Part shown: positions 46,003-56,780 of the stretch, in pieces
How positions within the stretch are numbered: position 1 is the stretch's first letter
Layout: each line of letters opens with the position of its first letter
Assembly (NCBI GenBank): GCA_937125395.1
Contig: CAKZLI010000055.1
Location: 62,001 to 126,000 of the forward strand
Reading direction: 5' to 3'
DNA from: an uncultured Glaciecola sp.
GTDB taxonomy: Bacteria > Pseudomonadota > Gammaproteobacteria > Enterobacterales > Alteromonadaceae
Length of the DNA: 64,000 nucleotides
The notes under the pieces: generated by a model
Seen by the model: the letters and a program-made list of their open reading frames with translations, nothing else
Databases searched by the model: none
What the model was told of the DNA's origin: nothing
Made by a program: the position numbers and the translations under genes

Positions 46003-46608
46003 ATGAAAAATCCACATGAGTTAATTGAAAAGAACGTTGGCTTGTTAACCGTTTTAATCTTGTTCGCTATTGCCCTAGGCGCGATGGCGCAAATTACGCC
46101 GCTAATGTTTCAACAGCAAACTATGGAGCCGGTAAAGGGATTAACGCCTTACACTGCGCTTCAGATGGAAGGCCGTGATATCTATATCCGTGAAGGATGT
46201 GTTGGTTGTCATTCACAAATGATCCGTCCTTTTCGTGCCGAAACCGAGCGTTACGGTCATTATTCAGTAGCCGGTGAATCTGTTTGGGAACGTCCGTTTT
46301 TATGGGGTTCAAAACGCACCGGTCCTGATCTTGCTCGTGTTGGTAATCGTTATTCGGATGAGTGGCATCGTGTGCACTTACTTAATCCACGTAATGTAGT
46401 ACCAGAATCAAACATGCCTGGTTACCCTTGGTTAGCAGAAAACATTCTTGATGGTGAGCTAATTGAGAAAAAACTATCATTATTTCGTGATTTTGGTGTG
46501 CCTTACACAGATGAAGATATTGCTGGAGCAAAAGCAGCCGTCGCAGGTAAAACTGAAATGGAAGCACTCATCGCGTATTTGCAATCTCTTGGGACACATT
46601 TAAAATAA
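46003..46608 (+). CDS. ccoO: cbb3 oxidase subunit II
   Basis: [28 protein letters not shown]. Confidence 0.97.
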   Translation: MKNPHELIEKNVGLLTVLILFAIALGAMAQITPLMFQQQTMEPVKGLTPYTALQMEGRDIYIREGCVGCHSQMIRPFRAETERYGHYSVAGESVWERPFLWGSKRTGPDLARVGNRYSDEWHRVHLLNPRNVVPESNMPGYPWLAENILDGELIEKKLSLFRDFGVPYTDEDIAGAKAAVAGKTEMEALIAYLQSLGTHLK

Positions 46609-46778
46609 TGGATCAGGCAATCATTGGCAGTATTTTTACTGTAATCGTCTTTATCGCTTTCGTCGGTGTGTTGTATTGGGCTTTTACTAGTCGCAATAAA
46701 GCGCGGTTCGACGAAGCGGCTAATATCATTTTTGAAGACGACGATAATAAACAACCAAACGATAAACAGGAGTCTTAA
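46608..46778 (+). CDS. ccoQ: cbb3 oxidase small subunit CcoQ (56 aa; absent from ORF track)
   Basis: [61 protein letters not shown] overlap with ccoO. Confidence 0.92.
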   Translation: MDQAIIGSIFTVIVFIAFVGVLYWAFTSRNKARFDEAANIIFEDDDNKQPNDKQES

Positions 46779-46780
46779 AC

Positions 46781-47743
46781 ATGACCACGTTTTGGACAAT
46801 ATGGATAAGCGTAATTACACTTGGCTCGATTGCTGGTAGTTACTATTTGTTGCGCTGGGCACTATCAAATAAAACCGGCGTCAAAGAAGGCGAATCGATG
46901 GGTCATGAGTATGATGGCATCATTGAGATTAATAATCAGCTACCACGCTGGTGGACTATTATGTTCTACATCACCATTGTTTGGGGATTAGCGTATTTAG
47001 CGCTCTACCCTGGCTTAGGTGCTTATAAAGGATTACTTGGCTGGCAGAGTTCTAATCAGACAATATTGTCGTTAGAAGAATCTGAGGCCGCATTAAAAGC
47101 ATCCATTGAATCAGGTGCATTGATTCAATATGACCGTGAGATCAAATTTGCTAATGAAAAATTTGACCCCATCTTTGCAGAATATGCCAAGGTGGATGTT
47201 GAAACACTCGCAACTAATCCTGAACACAAAGAAGCATTAAAAGTAGGACAACGTTTGTTTATCCAAAACTGTGCTCAGTGTCATGGTTCGGATGCACGTG
47301 GTCAAAACGGTGGTTTCCCGAACCTTACTGACAATGATTGGTTGTATGGTGGTTCTGGTGCAAAGATTGTTGAAACATTGCAACGTGGTCGTAACGCAGT
47401 AATGCCAGCTTGGATTGATGCATTTGGTGAAGAAGGTATCAAAGAAGTTGTTGAGTACACGTTAAGTTTATCAGGCCGTCAAGTTAATCAAGCGTTAGCT
47501 AGCAAAGGTAAAACTCGCTTCATGGCCTGTGCTGCTTGCCACGGTATGGATGGTAAAGGCAACCAGATGATGGGTGCGCCTAATCTTACCGATAATATTT
47601 GGTTATATGGTGGGAGTAAACGAGCTGTTACAGAAACGCTGACATACGGACGTAATGGTGTCATGCCAGCCTTTAACAAAACGTTGGGTGACGATAAAAT
47701 ACATGTCGTTGCTTCATATATTTACAGCTTATCTAATAAATAA
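46781..47743 (+). CDS. ccoP: cbb3 oxidase subunit III, dihaem
   Basis: Two CxxCH motifs (CAQCH, CAACH). Confidence 0.97.
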   Translation: MTTFWTIWISVITLGSIAGSYYLLRWALSNKTGVKEGESMGHEYDGIIEINNQLPRWWTIMFYITIVWGLAYLALYPGLGAYKGLLGWQSSNQTILSLEESEAALKASIESGALIQYDREIKFANEKFDPIFAEYAKVDVETLATNPEHKEALKVGQRLFIQNCAQCHGSDARGQNGGFPNLTDNDWLYGGSGAKIVETLQRGRNAVMPAWIDAFGEEGIKEVVEYTLSLSGRQVNQALASKGKTRFMACAACHGMDGKGNQMMGAPNLTDNIWLYGGSKRAVTETLTYGRNGVMPAFNKTLGDDKIHVVASYIYSLSNK

Positions 47744-47768
47744 AACTGAACGATACTGTGATAAAATA

Positions 47769-47799
47769 TAAAGCCTCGTTTTTACGGGGCTTTTTTAAT
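47769..47799 (+). terminator. Terminator after ccoP
   Basis: AAAGCCTCGTTTTTACGGGGCTTTTTT. Confidence 0.8.
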
Positions 47800-47866
47800 T
47801 AAATACATTCTATTGTGAACATGACGCACGCATTGCACTGACATGACACAATAACTCGGAGAGATA

Positions 47867-48373
47867 ATGCGCCATTCTGACGAACATACTGATACGCAAC
47901 CCTGGTACAAGCAATTTTGGCCTTGGTTTTTAATTATCGTTCCCCTTTCTTCGATGATTTTTTCATTAAATTACGCCAAACTGGCTGTCACGACAGATAA
48001 TGATCTTGTGGTGGATGAATACTACAAAGAAGGACGTGTCATTAATAATCGCCTGGATAAGATTGAACAAGCGCAAACGTTAAACATTACGACTCAGTTA
48101 CGCATTGAAGAAGAACGGGTTGCATTGACGTTTTTATCAGGCGCACCTAAGCAAGGCCAAGCACTAAAGCTTAATTTTTACCATGTCACTATTGCCTCAC
48201 GTGATTTTGAATTGCTGTTATCACGAGATGCTAATGGTGTATATAGAGGTTTTCATACTGCACCGATTAGCGGCAAATGGAAAATCTCTTTAATGCCACT
48301 GGATGCACAATGGAAAATTCAACAAACCGTCACTCTTTCTAAAGCGTCGGATATAACATTTAACCCAGAGTAA
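47867..48373 (+). CDS. ccoH: FixH/CcoH family protein
   Basis: PWYKQFWPWFLIIVPLSSMIFSLNYAKLAVTTDNDLVVDEYYKEG. Confidence 0.88.
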   Translation: MRHSDEHTDTQPWYKQFWPWFLIIVPLSSMIFSLNYAKLAVTTDNDLVVDEYYKEGRVINNRLDKIEQAQTLNITTQLRIEEERVALTFLSGAPKQGQALKLNFYHVTIASRDFELLLSRDANGVYRGFHTAPISGKWKISLMPLDAQWKIQQTVTLSKASDITFNPE

Positions 48374-48375
48374 TC

Positions 48376-50832
48376 ATGCATTATACTTGTTTTCATTGTG
48401 GCCTTCCTGCGGTAGACGATACGTCATTTGTGGTCCGTATTTTTGAACAACCCCAAGTCATGTGTTGCCCTGGTTGTGCCGCGGTGGCGCAGTCCATTGT
48501 TGATAATCAATTAACCGACTACTATCAATTTAGAACTGAAAAAGCGCAACGTGCCCCTTCAGCAGAAGAACAAGCGCAGTTATTTGCTCAATTGAGTATT
48601 TATGATGCGCCTGAATTACAACGTGACTTTGTGTTAGATAATGGCGCACATAAAGAAGTCCAACTGACTTTAGAAGGTATTACCTGCGCAGCATGTGGTT
48701 GGTTAATCGAACGTCATTTGATTAAGCAGGCCGGGATTTTGCACAATGCTGTAAATGTTGGTAATGCTCGAGCAAGTATCACATGGGATCCCAGTGTGAT
48801 CTCCTTATCCAAAATCTTATCAGGCTTAAAATCCATTGGCTATAATGCACAGCCCTTCTCGCCTGAGCAACATGAACTCACCTATCACAATGAGCACAAG
48901 CGGTATATCAAACAACTGGGGCTTGCTGGTATTATGACGATGCAGGTGATGATGCTCTCAATGGGTTTTTATTTTGACTGGTTGGGTAACATCGACGCCA
49001 CTATGCGTGAATATTTTCAATGGATCAGTTTGGTACTCACTACGCCAGTAGTGTTTTATTCTGGTTCGGTATTTTATTTAAGTGCCATAAAAGCCTTAAG
49101 TGCTAAAGGCGTAAATATGGATGTACCCGTGACCATTGCGATTCTAGGTACATACATCGCAGGCATCAAAGCAACTTATTTGCATACGGGTGAAGTGTAT
49201 TTTGAATCGATTTGTATGTTTATTTTCTTTTTATTAACGAGTCGATTCTTGGAACACCGTGCCCGCTATAAAGCCACAGAAATCACCTCAAATACGATGA
49301 AATATGTTCCTGTGAGCGCCACGCTTATCAACCCATTAGATGACTCTCAAACCATAGTGACTGCCAAATCATTAGAGCCGGAACAACTCGTCTTAGTTCG
49401 AGCCGGTGAAACCATTCCTATCGATGGTCAGATTGTCTCTGGCACCACCCATATTGATGAATCGATGTTAACTGGGGAATTTGCACCGATTACCAAGTCG
49501 GTTGGACAGACGGTGTATGGTGGCACAATTAACCAGCAACAAAGTATCACTGTCAAAGTCAGCGTTGCGTTAAAATATGCATTAGTAAATCAAATATTGC
49601 GCTTACAAACTGATGCAATGGCCCAAAAACCGGCGATTGCACAAATGGCAGATCGCCTGTCACAATTTTTTGTCGTTGCAGTGCTGTGTATTGCCGGCGT
49701 CACTTATGGCGTATGGACAGCATTAGGAAACGAACAAGCATTTTGGATCACCGTCTCGATACTCATCGCCACCTGCCCTTGTGCATTAGGGCTCGCCACA
49801 CCATCTGCATTGACATCGGCTATGGCACGGCTGCAAAAAGACGGGGTATTGATAAAACAAGCGAATGTATTAGAAGGGCTAACTGAGATAAATCATATCG
49901 CATTTGATAAAACGGGTACCTTGACCAAAGGTAAATTTTCAATTGTCCAAGTCCACGCTAACCCATCAGCATCATTCCCCATAGATAGCGATACTTTGCT
50001 TCGTTATGTGGCTAGTATCGAAGCATATTCAGAGCACCCGATTGCCAAAGCATTTTCACATATACCGACCATTCCGGTGACCAATCCAACGCAGACTGTT
50101 AACTTAGGTGTCGAAGGAACTATCCAGCCGGTGACTGAAAATGGCAACGCTAACAACATACAAACCATACGTTGTGGCACTCAGTTGTTTATGCGACACA
50201 AACAGGCGATAACAGAGCAAAGCGGTTGGCAAGGCGCGACGATTTTTGTTGAGAATGACACACAGTTGTTAGGTGCTATTTGGCTAAAAGATACGTTAAA
50301 AGACGATACGCAATATACCATTGAGCAACTTGGTGAATATCGCCATAGTATACTCAGTGGCGATGCACCCAACAATGTACAAGATATTGCACAGCAATTA
50401 GCTATCACATCACACTTTGCGCAATGTTCACCGGCACATAAATTACAATGGGTCGAACAACAACAAGCCCAAGGCGATCACATACTCATGGTGGGTGATG
50501 GGATTAATGACTCACCTGTATTAGCACAAGCGAATGTTTCTGTAAGTGTTGGAAATGCGTCTGATTTAGCAAAAAGTGCGTCTGATGTGATATTTTTGCA
50601 AGCCAGTTTACGTCCGTTAATCGTATTATTGAGTTTGGCCAAACAGTGCAAGCGCAAGATCAAACAAAACTTTGGTTGGGCATTAGGGTATAATCTGTTG
50701 GTCTTGCCGTTTGCTATTGCTGGGGTATTAACACCATGGATGGCTGCGTTAGGTATGTCATTAAGCTCGATCATCGTGGTGTATAACTCATCTCGGTTGT
50801 TATCCTTTATTCCCCCGGAGCGTTTAAAATGA
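48376..50832 (+). CDS. ccoI: Copper-translocating P-type ATPase CcoI
   Basis: CPC (TCPCALGLATPSAL), DKTGTLTKG, MVGDGINDSPVLAQA, N-terminal GITCAACGWLIE. Confidence 0.95.
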   Translation: MHYTCFHCGLPAVDDTSFVVRIFEQPQVMCCPGCAAVAQSIVDNQLTDYYQFRTEKAQRAPSAEEQAQLFAQLSIYDAPELQRDFVLDNGAHKEVQLTLEGITCAACGWLIERHLIKQAGILHNAVNVGNARASITWDPSVISLSKILSGLKSIGYNAQPFSPEQHELTYHNEHKRYIKQLGLAGIMTMQVMMLSMGFYFDWLGNIDATMREYFQWISLVLTTPVVFYSGSVFYLSAIKALSAKGVNMDVPVTIAILGTYIAGIKATYLHTGEVYFESICMFIFFLLTSRFLEHRARYKATEITSNTMKYVPVSATLINPLDDSQTIVTAKSLEPEQLVLVRAGETIPIDGQIVSGTTHIDESMLTGEFAPITKSVGQTVYGGTINQQQSITVKVSVALKYALVNQILRLQTDAMAQKPAIAQMADRLSQFFVVAVLCIAGVTYGVWTALGNEQAFWITVSILIATCPCALGLATPSALTSAMARLQKDGVLIKQANVLEGLTEINHIAFDKTGTLTKGKFSIVQVHANPSASFPIDSDTLLRYVASIEAYSEHPIAKAFSHIPTIPVTNPTQTVNLGVEGTIQPVTENGNANNIQTIRCGTQLFMRHKQAITEQSGWQGATIFVENDTQLLGAIWLKDTLKDDTQYTIEQLGEYRHSILSGDAPNNVQDIAQQLAITSHFAQCSPAHKLQWVEQQQAQGDHILMVGDGINDSPVLAQANVSVSVGNASDLAKSASDVIFLQASLRPLIVLLSLAKQCKRKIKQNFGWALGYNLLVLPFAIAGVLTPWMAALGMSLSSIIVVYNSSRLLSFIPPERLK

Positions 50833-51047
50833 ATGTGATTTATGTGTTAATACCCATTGCAATCATTATTGTTGCCTTAGCGTTGGTGGTATTTTTTTGG
50901 GCGGTAAAAAGTAATCAGTTTGAAGATTTAGAACGGCAAGGCTCCTCCATCTTATTCGATGATGACTTGCCCACACCGCCTAAACAACAATCAGCAGACA
51001 CGTCAACGATCTCTTCTACTGCGTCATCAGATGCACCATTGAAATAA
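50829..51047 (+). CDS. ccoS: cbb3 maturation protein CcoS
   Basis: IALALVVFFWAVKSNQFEDLERQGSSILFDD. Confidence 0.92.
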   Translation: MNVIYVLIPIAIIIVALALVVFFWAVKSNQFEDLERQGSSILFDDDLPTPPKQQSADTSTISSTASSDAPLK

Positions 51048-51049
51048 TC

Positions 51050-51709
51050 ATGGATTCAATATACTTAACAGCATTATTAATTGGGCTAGCCGGCGGTGTG
51101 CATTGTGTCGGTATGTGCGGCGGTATTGCAAGCAGCTTATTGTTTAGTGCAAAACCCAACGTTGGGCGCTATCGACTGCTTAGTGCTTACAACTTTGGTC
51201 GGATATTCAGTTATACCGCAGCAGGTGCTTTGGCTGGTTTTAGCGGTTCTGTATTAACCAGTAATCATATGTTGAGTAGCAATATATTAATGCTGTTAAG
51301 CAGTCTGATATTACTGCTGTTGGGGCTATATATCGGTGGATTAACCCAAACATTAACATGGTTAGAGCGTCTCGGAGGACATTTTTTTGGTCTCATCAAG
51401 CCCTACTCTACCCGTTTTTTACCTTTAGATAATGCTTTAAAAGCAATACCTTATGGCATTATTTGGGGGTGGTTACCTTGTGGTTTAGTCTATTCAGCGT
51501 TAGCTTGGGCAATGACATCAGGCTCAACCCTCAATGGCGCTTTAGTGATGTTTTGTTTTGGTATTGGGACGCTACCAGCCTTGTTTGCAACCAGCATGAG
51601 TGGCCAGTTTATTTACGATCTATTTAAACATCCAATATCACGCAAAATTATTGCCTTAGTGCTGATTATCAGCGCTTTGTTGTTGCTATTTTCTGCTGGT
51701 TTCCACTAA
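51050..51709 (+). CDS. Sulfite exporter TauE/SafE family protein of cco locus
   Basis: LIGLAGGVHCVGMCGGIASSLLF; PYGIIWGWLPCGLVYSALAWA. Confidence 0.87.
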   Translation: MDSIYLTALLIGLAGGVHCVGMCGGIASSLLFSAKPNVGRYRLLSAYNFGRIFSYTAAGALAGFSGSVLTSNHMLSSNILMLLSSLILLLLGLYIGGLTQTLTWLERLGGHFFGLIKPYSTRFLPLDNALKAIPYGIIWGWLPCGLVYSALAWAMTSGSTLNGALVMFCFGIGTLPALFATSMSGQFIYDLFKHPISRKIIALVLIISALLLLFSAGFH

Positions 51710-51770
51710 TATAGTAGATATGTGTATAGCTTTACATTAATCAACGCATAACGAGTGGGATATAGTCAAA

Positions 51771-52499
51771 ATGGATTTATCAATACATTGCCAATCATGT
51801 AGTTTTAGTCACCTGTGCTTGCCTGTTAGCTTAGATCAAGCTGCCTTACAGTCTCTAGATGACATTATCGAACGAAAAAAAACCTTACAAAAGCATGATG
51901 TACTCATTGAGTCACAACGTCCATTTAAATCATTGTATGCAGTGAGAAGTGGTTCACTTAAATCTTTTGTTACCACCAGTGATGGACAAGAACAAATTGT
52001 CGGGTTTCATTTACCCGGTGATTTGATTGGTTTTGATGCGATCAACAGTAAGGTGCACCCGTCTTCCTCGGTAGCACTCGAGACTTCAATGGTGTGTGAG
52101 GTACCTTTTGTCACTTTAGAAGATGTCGCTAATCGCTTTCCTAAACTTCGTTCACAAATAATGCATTGCATGAGTGACCAGATCAAACAAGGTAATGAGT
52201 TGATGATGCTCCTCAATAAACGTAAAGCGGATGAACGCTTGTTGTATTTTTTGACGCAACTATCGCAACGTTTTGCTGAACGAGGCTTTTCGGATAAGCA
52301 ATTCAATTTGTCGATGACTCGCAATGAAATAGGTAATTATTTGGGGCTGACCGTCGAAACCATTTCTCGGTTATTAACCCGTTTTCAAAAAGATCAATTG
52401 ATTAAAGTAGACGGCAAATTAATTCAAATTTTAGATTACCCTACTATGTTGGCTAAAGCTCAAGGCGTACATAATGAAATCGTATTTTTACGGGCATAA
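51771..52499 (+). CDS. fnr: Oxygen-responsive regulator FNR
   Basis: CQSCSFSHLCLP N-terminal Cys cluster; MTRNEIGNYLGLTVETISRLLTRFQ. Confidence 0.95.
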   Translation: MDLSIHCQSCSFSHLCLPVSLDQAALQSLDDIIERKKTLQKHDVLIESQRPFKSLYAVRSGSLKSFVTTSDGQEQIVGFHLPGDLIGFDAINSKVHPSSSVALETSMVCEVPFVTLEDVANRFPKLRSQIMHCMSDQIKQGNELMMLLNKRKADERLLYFLTQLSQRFAERGFSDKQFNLSMTRNEIGNYLGLTVETISRLLTRFQKDQLIKVDGKLIQILDYPTMLAKAQGVHNEIVFLRA

Positions 52500-52535
52500 T
52501 GTATAATATTGCCAAGCATAAATTAGGCAATATTA

Positions 52536-53414
52536 ATGAACTCAACTAAATTACAAAACAAACTTCGTAAGCTGACCGCTCAAGCGATTACTCGATATGG
52601 CATGATCAGCGAGGGCGATCGCATTATGGTGTGTCTATCTGGAGGAAAAGACTCCTATACAATGTTGGATAATCTATTGTATTTACAATCGGTTGCACCA
52701 ATTTCATTCAGTGTGTTTGCAGTGAATCTAGACCAAAAACAACCTGGATTTCCGGCTCATATATTGCCTGCTTATTTGGAACAACGTGGTATCGAATATT
52801 ATATAGTCAATGAAGATACTTATAGTATCGTTAAAGACAAAACACCCGAAGGCAAAACCACCTGTGCCTTATGCTCTCGTCTGCGTCGTGCCATATTATA
52901 TCGTACAGCTAAACAATATAATGCGACCAAAATTGCCTTGGGACATCATCGAGACGATATGTTAGAAACCTTGATGTTGAACATGTTTCATGGCGGTCAA
53001 CTCAAATCGATGCCCCCTAAACTACTTTCAGATAATGGCGAACACGTGGTTATCCGTCCGTTAGCGTTTTGTGCTGAGCAAGATATTGCTGCTTATAGTC
53101 AGCAACAAGGTTATCCCATCATTCCTTGTAATCTATGTGGATCGCAAGAAAACCTGCAACGTAAACAAATTAAACAGATGTTACAAGAATGGCATTTACT
53201 TTACCCTTCACGGATTGCATCAATGGCTACAGCACTCACGCAAGTGGTTCCTTCTCATCTAGCGGATGATAATTTATTTGATTTTACTGAATTAGATCCA
53301 CATGCAATACCTGAGGGGTTAGGTGATATTGGCTTTGATCCTCAACCTATTGATGCTACATTTATAGATACACAACATACATCAACGGATGTTCAAGTGA
53401 TTGAATTGACGTAA
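52536..53414 (+). CDS. ttcA: tRNA 2-thiocytidine(32) synthetase TtcA
   Basis: [16 protein letters not shown]-loop; [13 protein letters not shown]. Confidence 0.96.
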   Translation: MNSTKLQNKLRKLTAQAITRYGMISEGDRIMVCLSGGKDSYTMLDNLLYLQSVAPISFSVFAVNLDQKQPGFPAHILPAYLEQRGIEYYIVNEDTYSIVKDKTPEGKTTCALCSRLRRAILYRTAKQYNATKIALGHHRDDMLETLMLNMFHGGQLKSMPPKLLSDNGEHVVIRPLAFCAEQDIAAYSQQQGYPIIPCNLCGSQENLQRKQIKQMLQEWHLLYPSRIASMATALTQVVPSHLADDNLFDFTELDPHAIPEGLGDIGFDPQPIDATFIDTQHTSTDVQVIELT

Positions 53415-53467
53415 ATATTCAATCATGTTGATGTTTAGAAATAGCACAGGACTTAGATTAGGAATAT

Positions 53468-54370
53468 ATGAAGATTGGACTCGCTTTAGGCGCTGGAGCA
53501 GCGCGAGGATGGACGCATCTAGGCATTATTGAACGCTTGGAAGCATTGGGTATCAAAATTGATATTGTCACCGGCTGTTCTATTGGTGCTTATGTCGGTG
53601 CGGCTTATGCATCCGGTAACTTGAGCAAATTAAAAGAATGGGCGTTTGATCTGAGTGAATGGCAAGTACTGAGATTGCTTGGTATTGGGATTTCTCGTGG
53701 TGGTCTAGCCAGCGGTCAGCAAGTATTTCAGTTATTAGAAGATGAATTTTCAGCCACGCATTTTGCAGATATGAGATTACCTTTTGCTGTCACCGCTTCT
53801 GATTTGTATTCGGGCCGAGAGGTCGTTTTTCAAGAAGGTCGTGTTGTAGATGCTGTTAGAGCGTCCTGTGCTATTCCAGCATTATTTGCACCTGTATATC
53901 ATGAAGGTCGATGGTTAGTCGATGGTGCCGTTGTTAACCCTGTTCCGGTTAATTTATGCCGACGATTGGGTGCAGACTTCGTGATTGCTGTGAATCTAAG
54001 CGCTGATTTTAGACCTGAGATGCTGGACCGACATTCTGTGGCCCATATCAAAGCGCAACAAAAAACCGACAATTTACTTGCCGATAATCAAAGTTTATTT
54101 AAAAGCTGGTTTTCTCCGGATCCCAAAGACGATGAACCGACTCCTCCAGGGATCATGAGTGTGATGAGTAATAGTCTAGATATTATGCAAGCCCGCGTAA
54201 CCCGTTCTCGATTAGCGGGTGATCCAGCTGATATTTTGATCGAACCACATTTACGCGATATTGGGCTACTCGAATTTGAGAAGGCTCAAGCACTTTATGC
54301 AGCAGGGGCTGAAGCCGTAGACCGATTAGAACAACAAATTTTGTATCAGTTAAACTACATCGACAGTTAA
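53468..54370 (+). CDS. rssA: Patatin-like phospholipase (RssA-like)
   Basis: GAGAARGWTHLGIIE; GCSIGAYVGAAYASG; VDGAVVNPVPV. Confidence 0.85.
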   Translation: MKIGLALGAGAARGWTHLGIIERLEALGIKIDIVTGCSIGAYVGAAYASGNLSKLKEWAFDLSEWQVLRLLGIGISRGGLASGQQVFQLLEDEFSATHFADMRLPFAVTASDLYSGREVVFQEGRVVDAVRASCAIPALFAPVYHEGRWLVDGAVVNPVPVNLCRRLGADFVIAVNLSADFRPEMLDRHSVAHIKAQQKTDNLLADNQSLFKSWFSPDPKDDEPTPPGIMSVMSNSLDIMQARVTRSRLAGDPADILIEPHLRDIGLLEFEKAQALYAAGAEAVDRLEQQILYQLNYIDS

Positions 54371-54383
54371 ACTACATCGACAG
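54350..54383. repeat. 17-bp tandem duplication over the rssA stop codon
   Basis: TTAAACTACATCGACAG x2. Confidence 0.9.
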
Positions 54384-54397
54384 TTGAGCACTCTGCC

Positions 54398-55108
54398 CTA
54401 CTTTGATTCCGTCAACGCAGTGATACGTAGTGGTTTCTCAGGCAGTTGTAATGTGCTAATTGAAGCTAGTTTGGCATGTGGGATGCGCAATATACCTTGC
54501 ACGATGGCTAAGTCTGCATCTAGTTGTTGATTAAGGCTTTGCTCTGCAAAACGTATCTGTAAACCACTGACTGTTGGCATCATAAATGACATAAAGCCCC
54601 CCATCTCATCAAAAAATGCCATATATTGTTGCTCAATAAACTCCAACTCTTGCTGAGAATATTGTACGTTGAGATATTCAGGTAAGGTCTCTATTTGCAC
54701 ATTCAAATCACATTGATTTACCGGTTCAACCACATCAATGACTAACTTTGCCTCTGCAAGCTTAAGGGCTTTTTCTGTCGGGATCGAAAAACGTTGCTCT
54801 GGCGTTACTGCCAAATCAATATTAACCTTTTGAGTACGAATAAACGCATTGGTTAATTGGCATAATGAATCAGGTTGACGAATATTCGTAAATCCAAAAG
54901 CAAAACGCAATGCCGTTATGTCATCACCTGATAATTTACGGGTATGACTATAAAACGTTTTATAGGCGACTTCTATCGTATTATTGCGCTTGGCGTCAGG
55001 TGAATGAGATAGCGATTGAGCATGAAGTGGTGTGCACAAGATACTTTGAATAGATAAAGCGATGACGCATAAGGGCAATAGTTTTTTTAATAACACGTGT
55101 ATTTCCAC
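54398..55108 (-). CDS. DUF2987-like secreted protein
   Basis: Signal peptide; IEVAYKTFYSHTRKL...; single ORF with appropriate context. Confidence 0.55.
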   Translation of the reverse strand: MEIHVLLKKLLPLCVIALSIQSILCTPLHAQSLSHSPDAKRNNTIEVAYKTFYSHTRKLSGDDITALRFAFGFTNIRQPDSLCQLTNAFIRTQKVNIDLAVTPEQRFSIPTEKALKLAEAKLVIDVVEPVNQCDLNVQIETLPEYLNVQYSQQELEFIEQQYMAFFDEMGGFMSFMMPTVSGLQIRFAEQSLNQQLDADLAIVQGILRIPHAKLASISTLQLPEKPLRITALTESK

Positions 55109-55110
55109 AT

Positions 55111-56055
55111 TTAAAAGTAAGGTTTGTTGACGCGCAACATTGATTGCAGCTCGGCAATATAATCATCCCCTCGTTGCGAGTAGGCACCGAGAGTTTGTGT
55201 CAGCAGCATGGCATCTGTAAAAGAGTCTGAGCCTGAGGGCATTGATTCTCTGGTCTTACGCAGTTGACGATATGCTCTATTGCGATTGAGATTGCGTACG
55301 TATTGGTACATGCCTTCAGCAGGTGAACTGAATTTGGCTACTTCGTGACTGGCTCCTGAATCACGTTGACTGGGCACAAATCCACAGCCTTTGCGGTAAC
55401 ACCACAGACCAAAGTAATTATGACCTTGGATAGCAAACCTGGATGTTCCCCAACCAGATTCATTCGCAGTTTGTACTTGTATTAGTTCAACGGGGATCGT
55501 ATTTATTCGTAATAACAGTCGGTCTATAACCGCAAGCGCTAAGGATTCTGTGATGCGGTACTCTGCCACCAAAAAATCAAGTTTCTTTGTTTGAGACGCA
55601 GTCAAATGTTGACTAACAAAGTCAGCCCACAACATCGAATCTAACGTGTCTGAGGGAGCTAAATCCTGCTCTAAAGTATGCAGCTGTTGCTGAATGGATT
55701 GTACAAACTCACGTTTTTTAAGTAACAAGGTATTATTTTGATCTGCAAAATGCTTAATAAAAGCAAAAAACACCTGCTTTTTTGTTTTTATATCTAAGAT
55801 TGCTGCAAATTCAGGTGTTGGATAGTTATCTTCAAACTCAGGTGCAAAGGGATCTATCCCAGCTGCTAATACCTCAACGTCTAAAGCTTGGTTAAGTTCG
55901 TCACTGAATATCGACGATGTAGTTGGCTTATCCGCTTGCTGTGTAGCATTAGCGTTAGGAGTAGATTGCTCGATAAACGGATACACAAAAGCCATGAGCA
56001 TAATAACAATCATGCAGGCTAGAAGTGCTTTTTTAAGCATCAAATGTAGAGTCAT
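55111..56055 (-). CDS. Bax-like glucosaminidase-domain protein
   Basis: IPVELIQVQTANESGWGTSRFAIQGHNYFGLWCYRKGCGF. Confidence 0.85.
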   Translation of the reverse strand: MTLHLMLKKALLACMIVIMLMAFVYPFIEQSTPNANATQQADKPTTSSIFSDELNQALDVEVLAAGIDPFAPEFEDNYPTPEFAAILDIKTKKQVFFAFIKHFADQNNTLLLKKREFVQSIQQQLHTLEQDLAPSDTLDSMLWADFVSQHLTASQTKKLDFLVAEYRITESLALAVIDRLLLRINTIPVELIQVQTANESGWGTSRFAIQGHNYFGLWCYRKGCGFVPSQRDSGASHEVAKFSSPAEGMYQYVRNLNRNRAYRQLRKTRESMPSGSDSFTDAMLLTQTLGAYSQRGDDYIAELQSMLRVNKPYF

Positions 56056-56767
56056 TTTTTCTCGATTCTTGAGTCTCGATCACATCATTACCGACTTGAT
56101 ACCCGACCAAATCAGTATATATCTTACCCTTTAGTGTTAGTATAAATGGAACAGTATAGAAGAATAGTAAACCATAGGTTAAGACTGATCCAATAATTAG
56201 TAATAAGATAATGCCATGTATAAAAATGAACGAGCTTAAATACTTATTGACTAACAAGAATGACAATTTGATTGATTGGAAAGGCGCATAGCCTTTATCT
56301 GCCATCAAGGGTAATACTAAAGATGTCACTATCCACAGGTATAACCCAGGCACAATGAACATTGCAAAGCCCACACTCACCCACAACGAGATAAATACAG
56401 AGACCATTCCTAAAACAAACATCCTTGGGAAAAAAGCGAGCATGTCGAGTGGTTTTATCTTTTTACCCATCGCAACACGGATCCCCATCACCAAAAAGCC
56501 AGTAATAATCGGGGCCATAAAAAACAACATAAGAATTTCAAGTTGCAACGCCGTTGATCGTTCAATTGCTAATGGATTAGTGATTTCAAAAATCGATAAT
56601 AGGATCATGACAAAGACAATGATCCCTGAGAAGGCTAGCAACATTGCGCCGATAAAAGGAAATAATTGAGGCTTGGTTTGGGCGTGAGAAAAAGCCAATA
56701 ACGCTTTGATATCAAAACGGTATTGTCCGTTTAATGCTGATTCAATTGGATTGTTGCTTGTTTGCAT
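56033..56767 (-). CDS. Multi-TM hypothetical membrane protein
   Basis: Several TM segments, long open frame. Confidence 0.6.
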   Translation of the reverse strand: MQTSNNPIESALNGQYRFDIKALLAFSHAQTKPQLFPFIGAMLLAFSGIIVFVMILLSIFEITNPLAIERSTALQLEILMLFFMAPIITGFLVMGIRVAMGKKIKPLDMLAFFPRMFVLGMVSVFISLWVSVGFAMFIVPGLYLWIVTSLVLPLMADKGYAPFQSIKLSFLLVNKYLSSFIFIHGIILLLIIGSVLTYGLLFFYTVPFILTLKGKIYTDLVGYQVGNDVIETQESRKNDSTFDA

Positions 56768-56780
56768 AACGATATGATTC

